Below are positions 45,124 to 57,362 of a DNA stretch of 64,000 bases, in pieces (position 1 is the first letter of the stretch; every line of letters begins with the position of its first letter). The notes under the pieces were generated by a model. The model was not told where the DNA came from. It searched no databases and was given only the letters and a program-made list of their open reading frames with translations. A program made the translations under genes and the position numbers. Source of the stretch: Ananas comosus (Eukaryota > Streptophyta > Magnoliopsida > Poales > Bromeliaceae); assembly GCF_001540865.1 (NCBI RefSeq), contig NC_033622.1, forward strand, positions 158,220-222,219, in the 5' to 3' direction.

Positions 45124-46286
45124 ACTATATATATATTTCTAACTGTTTTACTTGTATATTTGATTCATGTATTTCAATTAATTTCTGGTGTGGGCAGTTA
45201 TTGCAGTTGCACATGTCCCAGTACTGAAGTCCATCTCTCCTCTGCACTCAAAAGTGGAAGTGACAGAATAAGCATTGGAGATAGGATTCTTGTGGTTCCA
45301 TAGTCCAATGCACATGCCATGGCTGCACTATGCCCATAAAATAACAATTTTTTATTTTATTTTTTATAAGTATAAAATAACTAGGTTGAGTGTTTTTCCT
45401 CATTAGCATGTATGATTGCCCATAAATGAGGCCACTAACATATATAAAACACATTAACCAATATCTTTGACTAAATCTCCATCCCTAAGATAATAGCCTT
45501 TTGATGCCTTCTAGAACAAACTAACCAAACTTTGTCCATTTTTGTCATGGTGCATCTAAGGATTTTTTTTAATATATACATATACATATATTTATAACAT
45601 TATCAGTAGGCTTCTTAATTAACCTTATAAACATTTCAAAATTTATACTAATACATAATTTATAGTAAGCATAACTAGATAAGGACCGAGTCTGTATTAT
45701 TGGTAGCAAGTGTAAGCTTATACATCAAACTCTCCTTAATTTGCTTAGTTTCTATTTTGAAGATTTAGTTAAGGAAGTGATTTATCATCCTATAATCATT
45801 TACAAATGGGTATCTCCCACATATAAGTGTTTACACACCATCATCATCACATCAAAAAAATAAAATAGAAAAATAATGCAATAATTTGAATTCTGCTTTA
45901 TGCCACCAATTAAACTTTTTTCTTCAAACAGTTTCCATCAATTATATTCTCCAATCATTAGCCCAGGCCACCTGCTAAAACAACCATTTTGTATTTAATG
46001 AAAAATTCAATTTAAAATATAAGAAAAAAAATATATAAAAAAATACAATTTGCAGGTGAAAACAAATGATAAGAGTCACATGCACGAGGGCACTTTAAAT
46101 TCATCTCCATCAACTAAACTTCATCTTTTTGATTATTCAATTCCATTGTCTTTGTCAAAGTATATATCTCTCATCTCATGAATCATCATGCTCTTTTATT
46201 GTAAAGAGGTTTCATGGAGGGGAGCAGCAATGCATTTAAAGCCAGAAGCAAGAGTTCCACTATAGCCCACAAAGAGTCTACGGCTC
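45124..46286. other. Intergenic DNA with an unassigned GC-richer island at 45180-45345
   Basis: The island has mixed composition and short open frames on the minus strand (for example LQYWDMCNCNNCPH and IVQPWHVHWTMEPQESYLQC), but no start, splice context or family is recognisable. The rest is AT-rich and featureless. Confidence 0.35.
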
Positions 46287-46644
46287 GGCTCTGATATCAT
46301 ATTAATTATGAACAAGAGTTTCAAATACGGGGGCTTCTTAATATATACGTCTAAACTCTTATCCGATTATTTGGCTAATATAATATCAGAGCCAGTTTTA
46401 AATTTTTCCATTTTGTGCGGCTGCGAGTTCAATTCTTAGCAGTATGATCTTTTCTGGACCCAATTTCTATTAGATTGATTTTTTAAGTTATAGGCCGAAG
46501 CACAATGGTATCATAGAACCTAATTTACTATTCTATTTCATGTTAGTGTTTACTGAATACCTGACCTGATACACAGTGGTATCATAGAACCTAATTTACT
46601 ATTCTATTGCATGTTAGTGTTTACCGAATAACTGACCTGATACA
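46287..46644. repeat. LTR-retrotransposon-like debris: PBS-like inverted repeat and 71-bp tandem duplication
   Basis: GGCTCTGATATCATATTA (46287-46304) and TAATATAATATCAGAGCC (46376-46393) form an 18-bp inverted pair with one mismatch. The TATCAGAGCC end resembles the initiator-tRNA-Met primer site TGGTATCAGAGC. At about 46503-46573 and 46574-46644 a 71-bp unit containing TGGTATCATAGAACCTAATT is tandemly duplicated. No gag/pol is present. Confidence 0.5.
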
Positions 46645-47720
46645 TTTGATCAAAATGATTCACTCAGTGATGGCACCCAAACATGAGGGCCAGTGCATTT
46701 AAAGCAATTATATGTCACAAGAAAAGCACTTTTTCTCTCTCCCATTTATTGTAGAGTAAGTGATGTATATTCATGCGTTTTTTGCAGGGTAAAGTTATGG
46801 CCTTATGAGTGGTGGCATATGCATAAAAATAAGCTATAAATTAAAAAAAAAGACCAAATATAGGATTCTGAATCTAAGTTATGGCCTATACGCATGTAAG
46901 TGTACGCACACACATATATATAAAATTGTTCCAATGATTAGTTAGTTAAACGGTCTTCAATCATTTGATCCTGCTAGTCTATTTTGGTACCTTTTGAATA
47001 AGAAAAAGAAGATTACAATAATAATTTTTATATTTATTTTTTATTATAGGTGGTGTCTTTTCAAAATTTTTTTGACGTTGTTATTATGTAGTTACTGGTA
47101 TGGCTTGTACTCCGATGCTCTTGAATGAAGTAAAAAAAAAAAAATAATGAATAAATAAATAAAATACGTGCTATTTCAATGGCCCTTTTATGGGCTACTA
47201 CGAATGGACCAACAAATAAACTTATAATTTTTATGGGCCACTACTACACTCAAGTTTAGAATTTTTATGAGCCACTTGGCGCTCTAGGCCCAATATTTTT
47301 ATGGGCCACATCCAAATGTATTGACAAGAGAGATATATCACAAAATAGAAAACTAATCAACGTAAGTCAATTAGAGTTTTGTTATGTCTACGTACGAACA
47401 CTCACATGCATGCAAAATTATGTTATTCATGAAGGGATTGTTGTGAGATTCACGTAGATAAGAATGAACAGAACAGTAGTGTCAATCCTTTATTGCTTTC
47501 ACCAATGCGAAGCATTCTAACTGTTCACGAGGCATAGGATTTTCCGTGCAATTACATGACAAATGCGAGAATCAAATGCGAAACATCCTAAAACGGAAGG
47601 GACATATATAGGATTGACTTCTAGTAGCATGATATCCAAATGCTCAAATGATCGATCTAATAAAAACACGATAACATAATGGCAATATATTTTTTCCAGC
47701 CACGCGGAATACATAATAAC

Positions 47721-47722
<2 letters not shown>
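46645..47722. other. AT-rich intergenic DNA with repeated ATGGGCCACT words
   Basis: Three or four spaced copies of TTTTTATGGGCCAC-like words occur at about 47180-47310. No gene supported. Confidence 0.4.

Positions 47723-47778
<56 letters not shown>
47723..47778. repeat. (CT)n microsatellite
   Basis: Uninterrupted CT repeat of about 56 bases. The frame over it on the minus strand is a dipeptide repeat and not a gene. Confidence 0.95.
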
Positions 47779-47783
<5 letters not shown>

Positions 47784-49019
47784 TAATACATAGTAATTAA
47801 CTTAGTAGACATATTTACTAGGATCATGCATGCATGGGCAACAGAAGCTCCGAAGACACGGCACCGACTTCTACAAGGACCAACCCTCGATGGGCGCCAA
47901 CTTTCATTTTTCCTCATCAAGGTTAGATGCTTAATTGGAAAAAAAACAATATATATATAATAACTATTGACCCATACACATACATGCATGTGAGTGTATC
48001 CCTATATATCGATTCCCTCCTATAGATAAATAGAGGTGAAAAAGTTCTCCATATGTATGGTTCAATTTTCATCTTGTATGCAATTTTGAATTAGTTTAAA
48101 TTAGTAGCATATATACAAAGATATCCAATTAAGTTTTGAAACACAGATGTCCATGTATTTGTCGAGCTTTATTTGCCCTTGTGGCTAAAAATTAAGTTGT
48201 TTCTCAAAGTGAGTATGTCTCGGCCTGCTTGGTATAGCTTCTGAAACAGTTTTTCTATTAATCTATAAGTAGAAGTCGACGTTAATTTGTGAGGAAGCTT
48301 TTGCTTTTAGATAAAATAGAAAGTATATACTTTGTTTTAAAACTTTTGATAGAAAAACTCGTTAATACATCAGCAAATAACTTTACGCAATTAGCGGTTA
48401 TATATATGGTGAACAAATGGACATCATTTTATGAATGGTCGAATTAGTCTTTTTTATCTCATTTCTAAGTTCTGCTTAAGCCTACCCTAGATGAGGAAAA
48501 GTTTTGATGATGATTTTGATGATTATTATAGAATCAAAAGCTATAAAGTTTAAATAACTATTTAAAATTAGGGCATTAATTTTTTTCCTTTTTTTTCTTC
48601 TTTTGCTATTAGAAATTAATTAATCAAGGAGAGTCATGAAACCAAGGCACTGGTACTCACTAATCAACCATTTGGTCAACTAATTAATTACGTCGCAATC
48701 ACAGTTTGCGAATTATTTCCATTACTCTAATTGAATTATTGGGCATAATAAATGATACACTCCTTGACCAAATGCTACAATTCTCTAGTTTTATATCCAA
48801 AGAAATTAAAACAAATGCTGGGGAAGTGTCACCAGGATCAACAGTTTCCTACTAGCAGGTAGTAGATTCATGAATTAATTAACTATATTCTACACAAACA
48901 TTAATTATACCCAATAATTCCCCATTTTAAACATAAAGCTAGCTACGAATACTTTTTTTAATTAGCATAATTGCATGAATATTAATTAGAAGCCCCCCTA
49001 CAATTGTTGCAACTACAAA
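47779..49019. other. AT-rich intergenic DNA, no gene seen
   Basis: No coding frame or transposon ends are recognised. GCTTCTGAAACAG near 48238 resembles words in the repeat at 13490-13780. Confidence 0.4.
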
Positions 49020-52000
49020 ATACTGGGGGATGACCACTAAATGATCTATTAGAAGCATAAATTAATCACAATTTGTGTTCTCTATATTATAGCTTGTTAA
49101 CTCAAAAAGGAAAAAATATAAAAAATTGAAAAAAAAAAAAAAAAAAAAAAAGAAAAAAAAAAGAAGGTTTTCAAGCAGTCTGCCAANAAAAAAAAAACAA
49201 AAAAAAAAGCAACTTACGGCCTAATATTGAGCCCCGAAGTGAAACTTTCCATTTTGGGTTAATTCACGAGAGTTGCTATTTCCGACTTTACCTAAAATGG
49301 AAAGTTTACCAAAAACGGAAAATAGGTCTTACACGGGCCATTAAGAAAATTAGACCCATTAAAGCCCCAAGAAATACTAATCGAAGCCCACATCACTCCA
49401 TGTGTGGGCCGTTTCTAGGCCCATTTAGCCATATACGTATGTATTATACTGTACTTCGTATATTATAGTATACTGTATAGTGTACTTTGATATTATAGTG
49501 CACTACACACCCTCAACTTTGATTTTCTTCTTTTTTGTTTGGGTTTTTTGACTGAGATCCTTTTAGGTTTTGATTCCCCCCCCCCCCNNNNNNNNNNNNN
49601 NNNNNNNNNNNNNNNNNNNNNNNNNNNNNNNNNNNNNNNNNNNNNNNNNNNNNNNNNNNNNNNNNNNNNNNNNNNNNNNNNNNNNNNNNNNNNNNNNNNN
49701 NNNNNNNNNNNNNNNNNNNNNNNNNNNNNNNNNNNNNNNNNNNNNNNNNNNNNNNNNNNNNNNNNNNNNNNNNNNNNNNNNNNNNNNNNNNNNNNNNNNN
49801 NNNNNNNNNNNNNNNNNNNNNNNNNNNNNNNNNNNNNNNNNNNNNNNNNNNNNNNNNNNNNNNNNNNNNNNNNNNNNNNNNNNNNNNNNNNNNNNNNNNN
49901 NNNNNNNNNNNNNNNNNNNNNNNNNNNNNNNNNNNNNNNNNNNNNNNNNNNNNNNNNNNNNNNNNNNNNNNNNNNNNNNNNNNNNNNNNNNNNNNNNNNN
50001 NNNNNNNNNNNNNNNNNNNNNNNNNNNNNNNNNNNNNNNNNNNNNNNNNNNNNNNNNNNNNNNNNNNNNNNNNNNNNNNNNNNNNNNNNNNNNNNNNNNN
50101 NNNNNNNNNNNNNNNNNNNNNNNNNNNNNNNNNNNNNNNNNNNNNNNNNNNTTTTAGAAAAAAAAAAAAAAAAAAAAAGTACAAGAATCTAATACTAAAG
50201 AGATAAAAAAGAAGTTGAGGGCTCTCGCTGAAAAGGGAAAATAATTAAATGGTCTATTTCAAAAATGGCCAATACTTGAGGGGGCTTCATGCATATTTAC
50301 GGAGAAACAAAAGGCTCTGGGCTAAAATGGTTATTAGGCCGATTTATTGTTGGGCTATGGAAATACTCCGGATCCGGATCTAACTAAATGAGCCTACCTC
50401 TTGAGCCCGGTAATAAATGGGCTAAGCGAAGGCCCAATTATACTTGCACTTAACGGGCCGGATAGGTCCACTCCAGCTCCATTCGCCTTATTAACACAGT
50501 AATGGTTTCTTTCCGTTTTTGGTAAAATCGCGGAATCTTTCCATTTTGGGTAAAGTCGGAAATAGCAACTCTCGTGAATAGCCCAAAAATGGAAAGTTTC
50601 ACTTTGCCCAGCTTAATACTAGGCTGTAACTTGCTTTTTTTTTTTTGCTTTTTTTTATTTTTGTGGATGTGAAAGTACATTCTTTTTTCTTTTTCTTCTT
50701 TTTTTTTTTTCGGTGGGTGATAAAATATAGATAAATTTAGAGAAATCGTGTTTTTTGTTAAATAATTATTCTAGGCCCATTAGGACTCATAAATATTTTA
50801 TTCATTATATCTTCTTAATTTATTAAAAAATATTTAATATATTTGGTAAATAAAGAGAGGTAGCATATGTTTATAGTGGAATAATATATTGGGCCTTCAA
50901 ATATTTTTTCAAAATAAAATAAATTATTTTAAAATTAAAATATGCTATCGTACCACGCATGAACATCAAGACCTTAAAATTTAAATCTTTTACAAGCAAT
51001 CTCTTATGCACAATAAATTGTTTTTAATCTTAATTAGACCATATCCAAATATCGAAATAAGTGATTCAATACTAATCGACAAATAATTCAGTTTGTGTGG
51101 AAAAAAATTTATATAATTGAAAGGTATAAATATAATTTTTGCTCATTGAGAGCTCTTTACATTTTATGTTTTGAGAAATTAAGTCCAAATATTCTTACGC
51201 TTGAAAGGCATGAATTTAATTTTTGCCCATTAAATAGTCTTAACATTTATAATTTGAGAGGATACTTGGGAAAGGCCACTAAATAATTTATTAGAAGCAT
51301 AAATTAATTACACAAAATTTACAGGATTAATCACAATTTGTGTTATCTATATTATAGCCTTTTAATTCAAAAAAGAAAAAAGATAAAAATTGGAAGGAGA
51401 AAAAATTGGTGAGTGTTCTACACATTTTCTATTTTTGATTACAACAAATAAAAAAAAATCCTGTGAAGTTTCTCCAAATTTATCCATTTTTGATTGTCTT
51501 TCTCCAAATTTATCTATTTTTTATTGTCCAAAAAGAAAAAAAATATATATATACATGTGCCTTAACCAAAGAATAAAGAAAAAGAAAAAGAAAAAGAAAA
51601 AAAGCAAGTTTTGGAGAAACTTTAAGCTCCCCAATAGTGAAACTTTCCATTTTGGGGCAATTCACGAGATCTACTATTTTCGACTTTACCTTGTATATTA
51701 TAGTGCACTACACTCCCTCAAATTTGATTTTTTTTTTTTTTTTGGGTTATTTGACTGAGATCCTTCTAGCTTTTGATTTTATTTTTTTTTTCCTGAGGTA
51801 GAGTGATTTTGGTCAAATAAATTTAAATATATCAGAATCTAATATTAAAAAGATAAAAAAGAAGTCGAGGCGTCTCAATGAAAAGAAAAAATAATCAAAT
51901 GGTCTATTTAAAAAATGCTGAATACTTGAGGGGGCTAGAAAAAGAAAAGGGCATATGGGCTAAATAGGTTTTGGGCCGGGTTGTTATTGGGCCATCAAAC

Positions 52001-54925
52001 CCTTATCTAACTGAATGGGCCCTCATGTTGAGCCCAGTAACAAATGGGCTTAGAGAAGGCCTAATATACACGCACTCTTAACGGGCCGGATCTGGCCCAG
52101 CTCCGATTGCCCTTATTAACACCTAGTAATGGTTTCTTTCCGTTTTTGGTAAAATCCACGGAGGCTTTCCATTTTAGGTAAAGTCGGAAATAGTAACTCT
52201 CGTTAATAGCCCCAAAATGGAAAGTTTCACTCGCAGGGCTCAATATTTTTACCAAAAGAGGAAGGTTAATGATCGGAGATGGGCCTAATCCGGGCGAGTT
52301 ACGCAAAATGGTCCAATAATGGCCCATGAAATCTAAGATGAAAACTCTGTGTAAACAAGCTGGGCCTTAATGGGCCGGACCAAGGCCCAGTACGGTTCGC
52401 CTAACGCCTTGTTTTCTCCTTTTGCCATTTTGGGTAAGCTTTAATAAATTATCCCTTTAATAAATTTAAATATATCAGAATCTAATATTAAAAAGATAAA
52501 AAAGAAGTCGAGGGGTCTCAATGAAACGAAAAAATAATCAAATGGTCTATTTAAAAAATGGTGAATACTTGAGGGGGCTAGAAAAAAAAAAAAAAGGGGA
52601 TATGGGCTAAAATAGGTTGTTGGGCCGAGATGTTATTGGGCTATCACACCTTTATCTAACTAAATGGGCCCTCATGCTGAGCCCAGTAACAAATTTATGA
52701 TTGCTAAAAAAGTAAAAAAGAATTTTTTTTTAAAAAAAAAGCAAAAAAAAAAAAGAGCAAGTTACAGCCTAATATTAAGCTTGGCAAAGTGAAACTTTCT
52801 ATTTTGGGGCTATTCACGAGAGTTACTATTTCCGAGTTTACCTTAAATGGAAGGTTAATGCTTGGAGATGGGCCCAATCCGGCCCATTAAGGTAAATGGG
52901 CTTGTAACGGCCCATAAATTCATAGGTCGATAAGCTGTTTCGAGAAAATGGGTCTTAACGGGCCGGCCCAAGGACCGGTCCGGTTCGTGTAACACACACC
53001 GTTTTCTCCTTTTGCCATTTTGGGTAACCTTTCCATTTTAGGTAAAGTCGAAAATAGGAACTCTCGTGAATTAGCCCAAAATGGAAAGTTTCACTACCGG
53101 GGCCGGAAATATATACTGGGTCATAAATTTCTTACCTTTTTTATGTTCTAAAAACGTATGATAATTTCTTTTTCTCTTTTTTTCTCTCTAATTCCGGAAT
53201 AATAAAAAAGAAGATAATTGCATAAAGGGAAATTTTGGGGAGCAATATCAAAATGGAAAGATTCACCACAATTTTTTTTTTCTTGTTTTCTCTCTTTAAT
53301 CAGATTGTACATACATTAAAAGAGAGTGAACTTTTAAAATTTTGATATTATAATTCTATTATAACAGTGTATTTAAATTTGATCCGAGTACCTTTTTGGT
53401 AGAATTTAATAGCTTTCCTTCGTGCCTTTTATTAATTGGGACATTGGAAAGTAATGAAAATTTAGATGGTAATTTAAAATTTTTAAATTTCAAATATCTA
53501 TTTGAAAAATTATTAACATGTTTAATAGAATATGCCCTAAAACTAATTTTTATTTTGGTGATTAAATGTTCCACTTTTAGAATATATTGACAAAAGCTAT
53601 GCGTGGAAAAATGAAAATGGGGCCAATTTAGTTAGATCCGGATCTGGCCCGTTTGTTACTGGGCTAAACGTGGGGGCCAATTTAGGTAGATCCGGATCCG
53701 AAGTAGTTTCCTTTCCATCTAAGAGGAGGTGTGATGGCCCATCGCCCAACAACAACTCGGCCCAACAACTCATTTTAGCCCATATACTCCACTTTTTTTA
53801 GCTGGGTAAATATGCACGAAGCCCCCCTCAAGTATTGGCCTTTTCTGAAATAGCCCTTGTAATTACTTTTCTTTTTATTGAGACCCCTCGACTTCTTTTT
53901 TATATTTTTATTATTAGATTCTTGTATATTTAAATTTATTTGACCAAAATCACTCTACCTCAGGAAAAAAAAAAAAAAAAAAATCAAAAGCTAGAAGGAT
54001 CTCAGTCAAAAAACCCAACAAATAAAAAAAGAAATCAAATTTGAGGGTGTGTAGTGCACTATAATATACAAAGTATACTATACAGTATATTATAATATAC
54101 AAAGTACAGTATAATATATACGTATATGGGTAAGTGGCCCTAGGAACGGCCCACGCATAGAGCGAGATGGGCTTCGATTAGTATTATACTTGGGCTTAAT
54201 GGGCCGGTGAAAGGCCCTGCACGGGTTGGGCTATTTTCCATTTTCGGTAAAATTGAGGAACTTTCCATTTTAGGTAAAGTCGAAAATAGCCAGTCTCGTT
54301 AATAGCCCCCGAAATGGAAAGTTTCACTTGCGGGCCTCAATATTAGGTCGCAAATTTTCTTTTTCCATTTCCTTTTTTTTTTATTTGTGTGCGTGTTAAA
54401 GTTTTTCTTTTCTTTCCTTTTTTTTTGGGTGAGAGATAAAAGATAGATAAATTTGGAGAAAACCATGTTTCTTTTTTTTGAGAGTAAAGAAAACCGTGTT
54501 TTTGGTTATCTAATTATTTTAGAACCCACTTCGAATTCATGAATATCACATTAGATATATCTTCTTTAATTTGTTATAAAAACTTATATATTTAGCAGAT
54601 GAAGAGTATTAGTAGATGTTTATAAAGAGATGATATATTCAATCTGTAAGTTAATTTTTCAAAATAAGATAAATTATTCCATAATTAAATTATGCCACCC
54701 TACCAACTATGAATTATCAAGACCTTTGAGGAGCAAAAATTAAATTTCTAACTTGCAATCATAGCAGCCAATTCTTATAAAAATTATCTTTGCAAGGCAT
54801 GAATCTTCACATTCATGATTTGAGAAGATCTGTCTAAAAATTTTGTTATATAATTGGAAGGTGTGAATCTAAATTTTGTTTAATAAAAGGTCAAACATTC
54901 ATAATTTAGAATCATACCCATGTGG
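49020..54925. mobile_element. Nested and tandemly duplicated cluster of one TIR-transposon family
   Basis: A terminal module reads GTGAAACTTTCCATTTTGGG, then TATTCACGAGAGTT, then CTATTTCCGACTTTACC, then AAAATGGAAAG. It occurs forward at 49239-49306, 51637-51690 and 52789-52856, and inverted at 50537-50603, 52164-52231, 53029-53095 and 54261-54328. Pairing gives element A (about 49209-50638, containing the N gap), B (about 51604-52245) and C (about 52755-53105). Element D (about 53600-54362) is inverted and lacks one end. Outer ends of A read GCAACTTACGGCCTAATATT and AATACTAGGCTGTAACTTGC. Direct duplicates of flanking DNA (49020-49130 with 51270-51400; 50640-51260 with 54365-54920) show that host sequence was duplicated as well. 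No transposase is visible outside the gap. Confidence 0.8.
49588..50151. other. Assembly gap (564 N)
   Basis: Run of N inside transposon A, bordered by a C run and an A run. Reading frames drawn across it are artefacts. Confidence 1.
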
Positions 54926-55173
54926 ACAAGGATTGAATCATTTCTGCATTTATAAGTTAGATAGATCCATTTTCAAATTTTCTTTCTCGAGAGTTAAATG
55001 CAAAAGAAAAAAAAAAAAAAAACCAAAAAAACCAAAAAAAAGGCCCTAAAACTTCATCGTCATAATTTCAAATTTTCATAGACAAACTCAAAATGATGAT
55101 GCTTCTAGATAGTAGAGAAAGGCATGTAATTTTATTTAAAAATAAAAACTAAAATTAATTTTCTCATACCTGA

Positions 55174-55240
55174 CACAGCAGCAGCAGCGGCAGCAGCCGC
55201 AGCAGCAGCAGAAGCAGAAGCAGTCAAGCAGCAACCGATA
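55174..55240. repeat. Imperfect (CAG)n trinucleotide tract
   Basis: CAGCAGCAGCGGCAGCAG-like units with CGG and AAG interruptions. There is no long frame around it to support translation into poly-Gln/Ala/Ser. Confidence 0.85.
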
Positions 55241-56327
55241 CCCAGAACAAACTACACCTCAACTTAAAAACAAAAAAAGAAGAAAAGAAAATGCAGCACA
55301 TTTTCTAACAAAAAATACTTAACAAGAAGCCATCCAACGAAGATCGACTGCGTTAATTGCGGTCTTAAGCATCTTTATCTTGAACAGAAATATTCTGTAA
55401 TCAATGTAAAACTTTTCTTTTCCAAATCGAATAGAAATCGACAGTATTCAATATGGCCCTCATCATCTAACCTGATTGCAAATAGAAAGAAAATCCACTG
55501 GTTAGAGGCTTCCGATTTTTGCACTCAGATTTTTTGCATTGAGTGTCCCAAGGACAAGTGCAATTTTGAGAAGATCTGTCCAGTTTCTGAGACGACTGGA
55601 AAACTACGTGAACTTGAAAAATGAAATTAGTAAATTACACACTATCAGGAGAATCATAATAGAGCGAACCTGCCAACGGAATTGATAAAGAAAATTATCG
55701 GCAGAGTAATGATGCAAGAGACATATATGTACCTCTGTAAACTGAACAAGACGGTAACAAAAGATGTTTATTATTTACAAGATAATGTGGGCTCACGTAC
55801 AAAGGTAAGAAAATAAAAAGGAATCGAGAACTAAATGATTAGCTCCACAGCAAAACGTTGCGAAACAAAAATGTTGGGAGAGACCGATCAAGAGGTGACC
55901 TGTCAGTAGTCTTATGATTGGTTTTGTTGCCATCGGTTTTCCAGTGAATACTTGAATCTCTAAGTTGTCCTTGTTGCCTAAGATATCTGTGTAGTTTAGA
56001 AGTAACCTCATTCAACAGTTTGATAATAGGAAATGATGCTCCCTGATGCCGCTGCCTTGAAATCCTACTGTATACAAGTTACTGGATGAGCTGACAACAC
56101 AGCAGAAAATAAATGATCTTAAGAAGAGGGCGAAAAAGTGCATGTCTGGTATTGCAAGCCATTTTCAGGTTTCTCTAAACCTCAAATTCAATTAAAAGCA
56201 CCTAAGGATGAACTTATTTTGTAATTGTATCTAGGTTTGCAAACTCATCTTTTTAAAAAATTAAAGAAGTCAAAAAAGTTACTACCGTAATATTCATCCA
56301 AATGTAAATGGAAAAACAGGACAGTAA

Positions 56328-56614
56328 GGCCTTGTTTGGTATTGTTGCTATTTTCATTTGTTTAAACACAAATTCCATGTAATCTAAAGCATTTGAGCAG
56401 ATGGTGGAGCGCTTGCAGTTTGTACATGTACAGGCTTAATTTGGCAACAAAAAACAAGAACACGGTAGTATTTTCTACACAAAGATATCTTTCAGAAATC
56501 AACACGGTTGAATTGCACGTTAGCCAACAGTAGCAAGAGAAGGTAAAGTCCATCTGCAGGCATAACCAAATTTTCATTTCTAAAAATGAAAACAGTAAAA
56601 GTACCAAATGAGGC
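56328..56614. mobile_element. MITE with GGCCTTGTTTGGTA ends downstream of helicase
   Basis: GGCCTTGTTTGGTATTGTTG, then CTATTTTCAT, on the left is inverted on the right by ATGAAAACAGTAAAAGTACC, then AAATGAGGCC, with about 25 of 30 bases matching. 287 bp, no coding capacity. Confidence 0.7.
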
Positions 56615-57362
56615 CCAAATTTGCGGTTTCTTGAATTTCTACCAAATGAAAATCAAGCTATGAAGACATACATGTTCATCCCCACTGTAAAGAACAACAG
56701 TAAACAGAAAGGCACTTCGAAATGGAAGATAAAATACGAGATTCCTAAGGCATGAAATGTTAAAAAATAACTAAAGAAATTGCCACAGAAAAATAATCTA
56801 ATATACCAAGAATGGATGAATGAATTATGTAAATCACACAAGGAACAATAGAGGGGTAAGAAATTAAGACAAGGCCACCATCCCGTTTCACACATCACAT
56901 GCTATCCAACCATGCAGTATAAAAGTTGTTTGAGACGGAAGCTAGATTTTTTAAGAGGTACGACAATATAAAAATAGTTGAACTTCTAACCTTAATACAT
57001 CATATTCACATGTTCAGAACACATGCCTCAAGGGCCCAGCACCTCAGTATTTTGCGGCTATCAAACTTGTCAGATAGCTGATGAATCTCAAACAAAATTG
57101 CAAACAAATATTCATGAAATGAACAGAAAGAAGAAATAGGAAGTGCCCGCAATCAAATAAAAAAAAAAAGCAATCAATCTTGTAAGCTGAAGTCACAAAA
57201 AGGACTAAACACTAGGAGGTTAGTTAATAGCTAGCATGTGCTTTTAACATGCACTGTAGTATAACTTAAAGCACATAAGGCAACACTCATGTAAATAATA
57301 TCATTTAATAATGCAACAACAAAAAGGTGCAGTGAACTTGCCTTTGCTTCTCGAAGCATAAC

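Larger units (their letters stand above)
54926..57362. other. Region downstream of the helicase gene; 3' UTR and unknown DNA
   Basis: The part next to 57362 is probably helicase 3' UTR. A (CAG)n-type trinucleotide tract lies at 55174-55240. A MITE sits at 56328-56614. Small frames occur on the minus strand but no family is recognisable. A 3' UTR intron or a non-coding transcript cannot be excluded. Confidence 0.4.

Noticed and set aside
49513..50192. Three long frames of about 200 codons across 49.5-50.2 kb
   Set aside because: They are made of the N run; the only real residues are homopolymer translation.
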